A DNA stretch of 64,000 nucleotides, from contig NZ_QJRJ01000075.1 of NCBI RefSeq assembly GCF_003254625.1, positions 124,001 to 188,000 of the forward strand, written 5' to 3'. This document shows, in pieces, positions 62,755-64,000 of this stretch (position 1 is the stretch's first letter; the number at the start of each line of letters is the position of its first letter). The notes under the pieces are model-generated. The model saw only the letters and a list, made by a program, of their open reading frames with translations, was not told where the DNA came from and ran no database searches. A program made the position numbers and the translations under genes. Origin of the DNA: Flavobacterium ginsenosidimutans (GTDB lineage Bacteria; Bacteroidota; Bacteroidia; Flavobacteriales; Flavobacteriaceae).

Positions 62755-64000
62755 CTTCTGCTACTTTCTCTGCCATCAATAAAGCGTTATAAGCATTTAC
62801 CATTTTAGCTGTTTTTGATGATTCTGTCGAAGAAACTGCAACTGGTTTTTCATTTGGATTTTCACTTTTACCCAGAACAACCTTTGAAGGAAGCGCTACT
62901 CCAGAATCCATTAAAATCTTTTTAACCTGAGCTGCTTTTAATTTTGGATAGTAAGAACGAATCAAAGCTGCGACACCTGCTGCATTTGGAGACGCCATTG
63001 AAGTTCCTTGTAAATATTTGTATTTATTATTTGGAACAGTTGCATAAATTTCTTCACCTGGAGCAAAAATGTCTACGTTAATTTTTCCGAAGTTCGAAAA
63101 TCCTGTAACAACATTTTCCCCGTATTCTTTATTAATTGCTCCAATCGTAATAACATTATCTGCGAATTCTTTTACGTTGTCTTCAGAGTCGTTTGGATAA
63201 TTGATGTTTTTAGTTTCATCAATATTATAACCTTCATTACCCGCAGCATGCACAATTAAAACGTCTTTTTTCGCTGCATATTTAATAGCGTCATAAACCC
63301 ATTGTTTTTGCGGAGAAAAGCTTTTTCCGAAACTTCCATTAATTACTTTTGCTCCATTGTCTACTGCGTAACGAATTGCTAAAGCAATATCTTTATCGTA
63401 CTCATCTCCGTCTGGCACAGCTCTAACCGTCAAAATTTCAACGTTTGTTGCTACTCCGTCTCCTCCTAAATTATTTCCTCTAATTTGAGCAATAATTCCG
63501 GCAACGTGAGTTCCATGAAGTGCTTTTTCTTTATCTGGTCCAAAAACGATGTTATTTCCATAATGATTGTCTTTAATATCATTTGGATTATCGCCAACTA
63601 TCTTTCTTCCGTCAAAATCTTTATTCAAGTTATAATTTATTTGATCGTATACCTGATCTTTATATTCTGTAAAATCAGCTTCTGGATCAAAAGTTGGTCC
63701 TGCATTTGTAAAAATTTGAGTCATAATCGCTTTACTTCTCAAAACATTTGGGTCCGCTGAAGTAATTTTACTTAAATCTTCTATTTTGTATGTAGTTTTA
63801 TTAAGCTCTTTTTTGATTGTATTATGAATATCAATCAACATATCTGCTTGTTGTTTATCTTGAAGAGCTTCTTCATATTTTGCTGTATATTGAGCTAAAG
63901 CTTCTTTGTATTGAGCAGAACCATCGTCTCCTTTTTTAACAACACGTGTCATTTCAAGATTTTCGTGAACTGCATTTCCAAGGAAATTCCATCCATGAAC
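62738..64000 (-). CDS. Subtilisin-like serine peptidase (S8), 5' part outside the window
   Basis: At least 420 residues of an S8 peptidase; the frame stays open to the window edge (it reads VHGWNFLGNAVHENLEMT), so the ATG at 63952 is internal. The catalytic His is in LHGTHVAGIIAQ and the Ser in QGTSMASPNAAG, and the oxyanion Asn is in HAAGNEGYN. The catalytic Asp must lie beyond the edge. An unusual helical insertion of about 140 residues, rich in Lys, Gln and Glu, sits between the Asp region and the His region. The protein ends soon after the domain with a basic EGKSKK and without a T9SS sorting domain. Probably periplasmic or surface proteolysis. Confidence 0.88.
   Translation of the reverse strand, partial: VHGWNFLGNAVHENLEMTRVVKKGDDGSAQYKEALAQYTAKYEEALQDKQQADMLIDIHNTIKKELNKTTYKIEDLSKITSADPNVLRSKAIMTQIFTNAGPTFDPEADFTEYKDQVYDQINYNLNKDFDGRKIVGDNPNDIKDNHYGNNIVFGPDKEKALHGTHVAGIIAQIRGNNLGGDGVATNVEILTVRAVPDGDEYDKDIALAIRYAVDNGAKVINGSFGKSFSPQKQWVYDAIKYAAKKDVLIVHAAGNEGYNIDETKNINYPNDSEDNVKEFADNVITIGAINKEYGENVVTGFSNFGKINVDIFAPGEEIYATVPNNKYKYLQGTSMASPNAAGVAALIRSYYPKLKAAQVKKILMDSGVALPSKVVLGKSENPNEKPVAVSSTESSKTAKMVNAYNALLMAEKVAEGKSKK

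Overview
The window looks like chromosomal DNA of a Flavobacterium-type member of the Bacteroidota. The reasons are: low G+C; promoters of the flavobacterial TTG / TAnnTTTG kind instead of the E. coli kind; no clear Shine-Dalgarno motifs; a SusC/SusD pair; two secreted enzymes ending in type IX secretion (T9SS) sorting domains; and a 14-gene nuo operon with the short NuoG usual in this phylum. I recognised no rRNA, tRNA, CRISPR array, phage or transposase gene.

Layout. 1-541: 3' end of the 2-oxoglutarate dehydrogenase E2 gene. 666-6596: probable iron-siderophore uptake cluster (TonB-dependent receptor, two small membrane proteins, two PepSY membrane proteins). 6650-8203: two minus-strand envelope genes (MORN-like repeat protein, TlpA-like thioredoxin). 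8360-10616: aspS and a cold-shock gene. 10796-24285: complete nuoA-N operon for respiratory complex I, behind a good promoter and closed by a terminator. 24396-25218: Bax-inhibitor-1/YccA membrane protein. 25277-28561: secreted pectate lyase behind a cluster of operator-like palindromes. 28623-37401: mixed metabolic and envelope genes (ALDH7-type aldehyde dehydrogenase, TIMP-like membrane protein, cyclic-nucleotide phosphodiesterase, 3-hydroxyanthranilate dioxygenase, exported EEP-family protein, serine hydrolase, LD-carboxypeptidase, UPF0102 nuclease-like protein, ACT-like protein).

37687-53174 is a starch/alpha-glucan utilisation locus: ECF sigma factor, FecR anti-sigma factor, SusC with an STN signalling domain, SusD, a SusE-like protein, a GH13 lipoprotein, a GH97 glucosidase and a large T9SS-secreted GH13 amylase with starch-binding modules. 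Control by sigma/anti-sigma, and not by a SusR- or HTCS-type regulator, is inferred from gene content. 53249-60375 holds small envelope genes, a two-gene unit with a DUF6169-like protein, mfd with a co-transcribed lipoprotein gene, and threonine dehydrogenase. 60633-64000 holds an M1 peptidase, a small gene encoding a double-glycine-leader peptide, and a subtilase cut by the window edge.

The intergenic DNA is rich in structure. It has heptamer arrays facing each other as inverted repeats inside the nuo operon, a 317-bp MITE-like element between the sigma and anti-sigma genes, a REPIN-like triple palindrome after threonine dehydrogenase, a CAGTC-rich repeat in three copies, and CCACGAATT inverted repeats flanking the secreted amylase. 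The most interesting unexplained items are the 52-residue GG-leader peptide gene (62555-62713) and the overlapping small-ORF/DUF6169-like pair (53984-54623).
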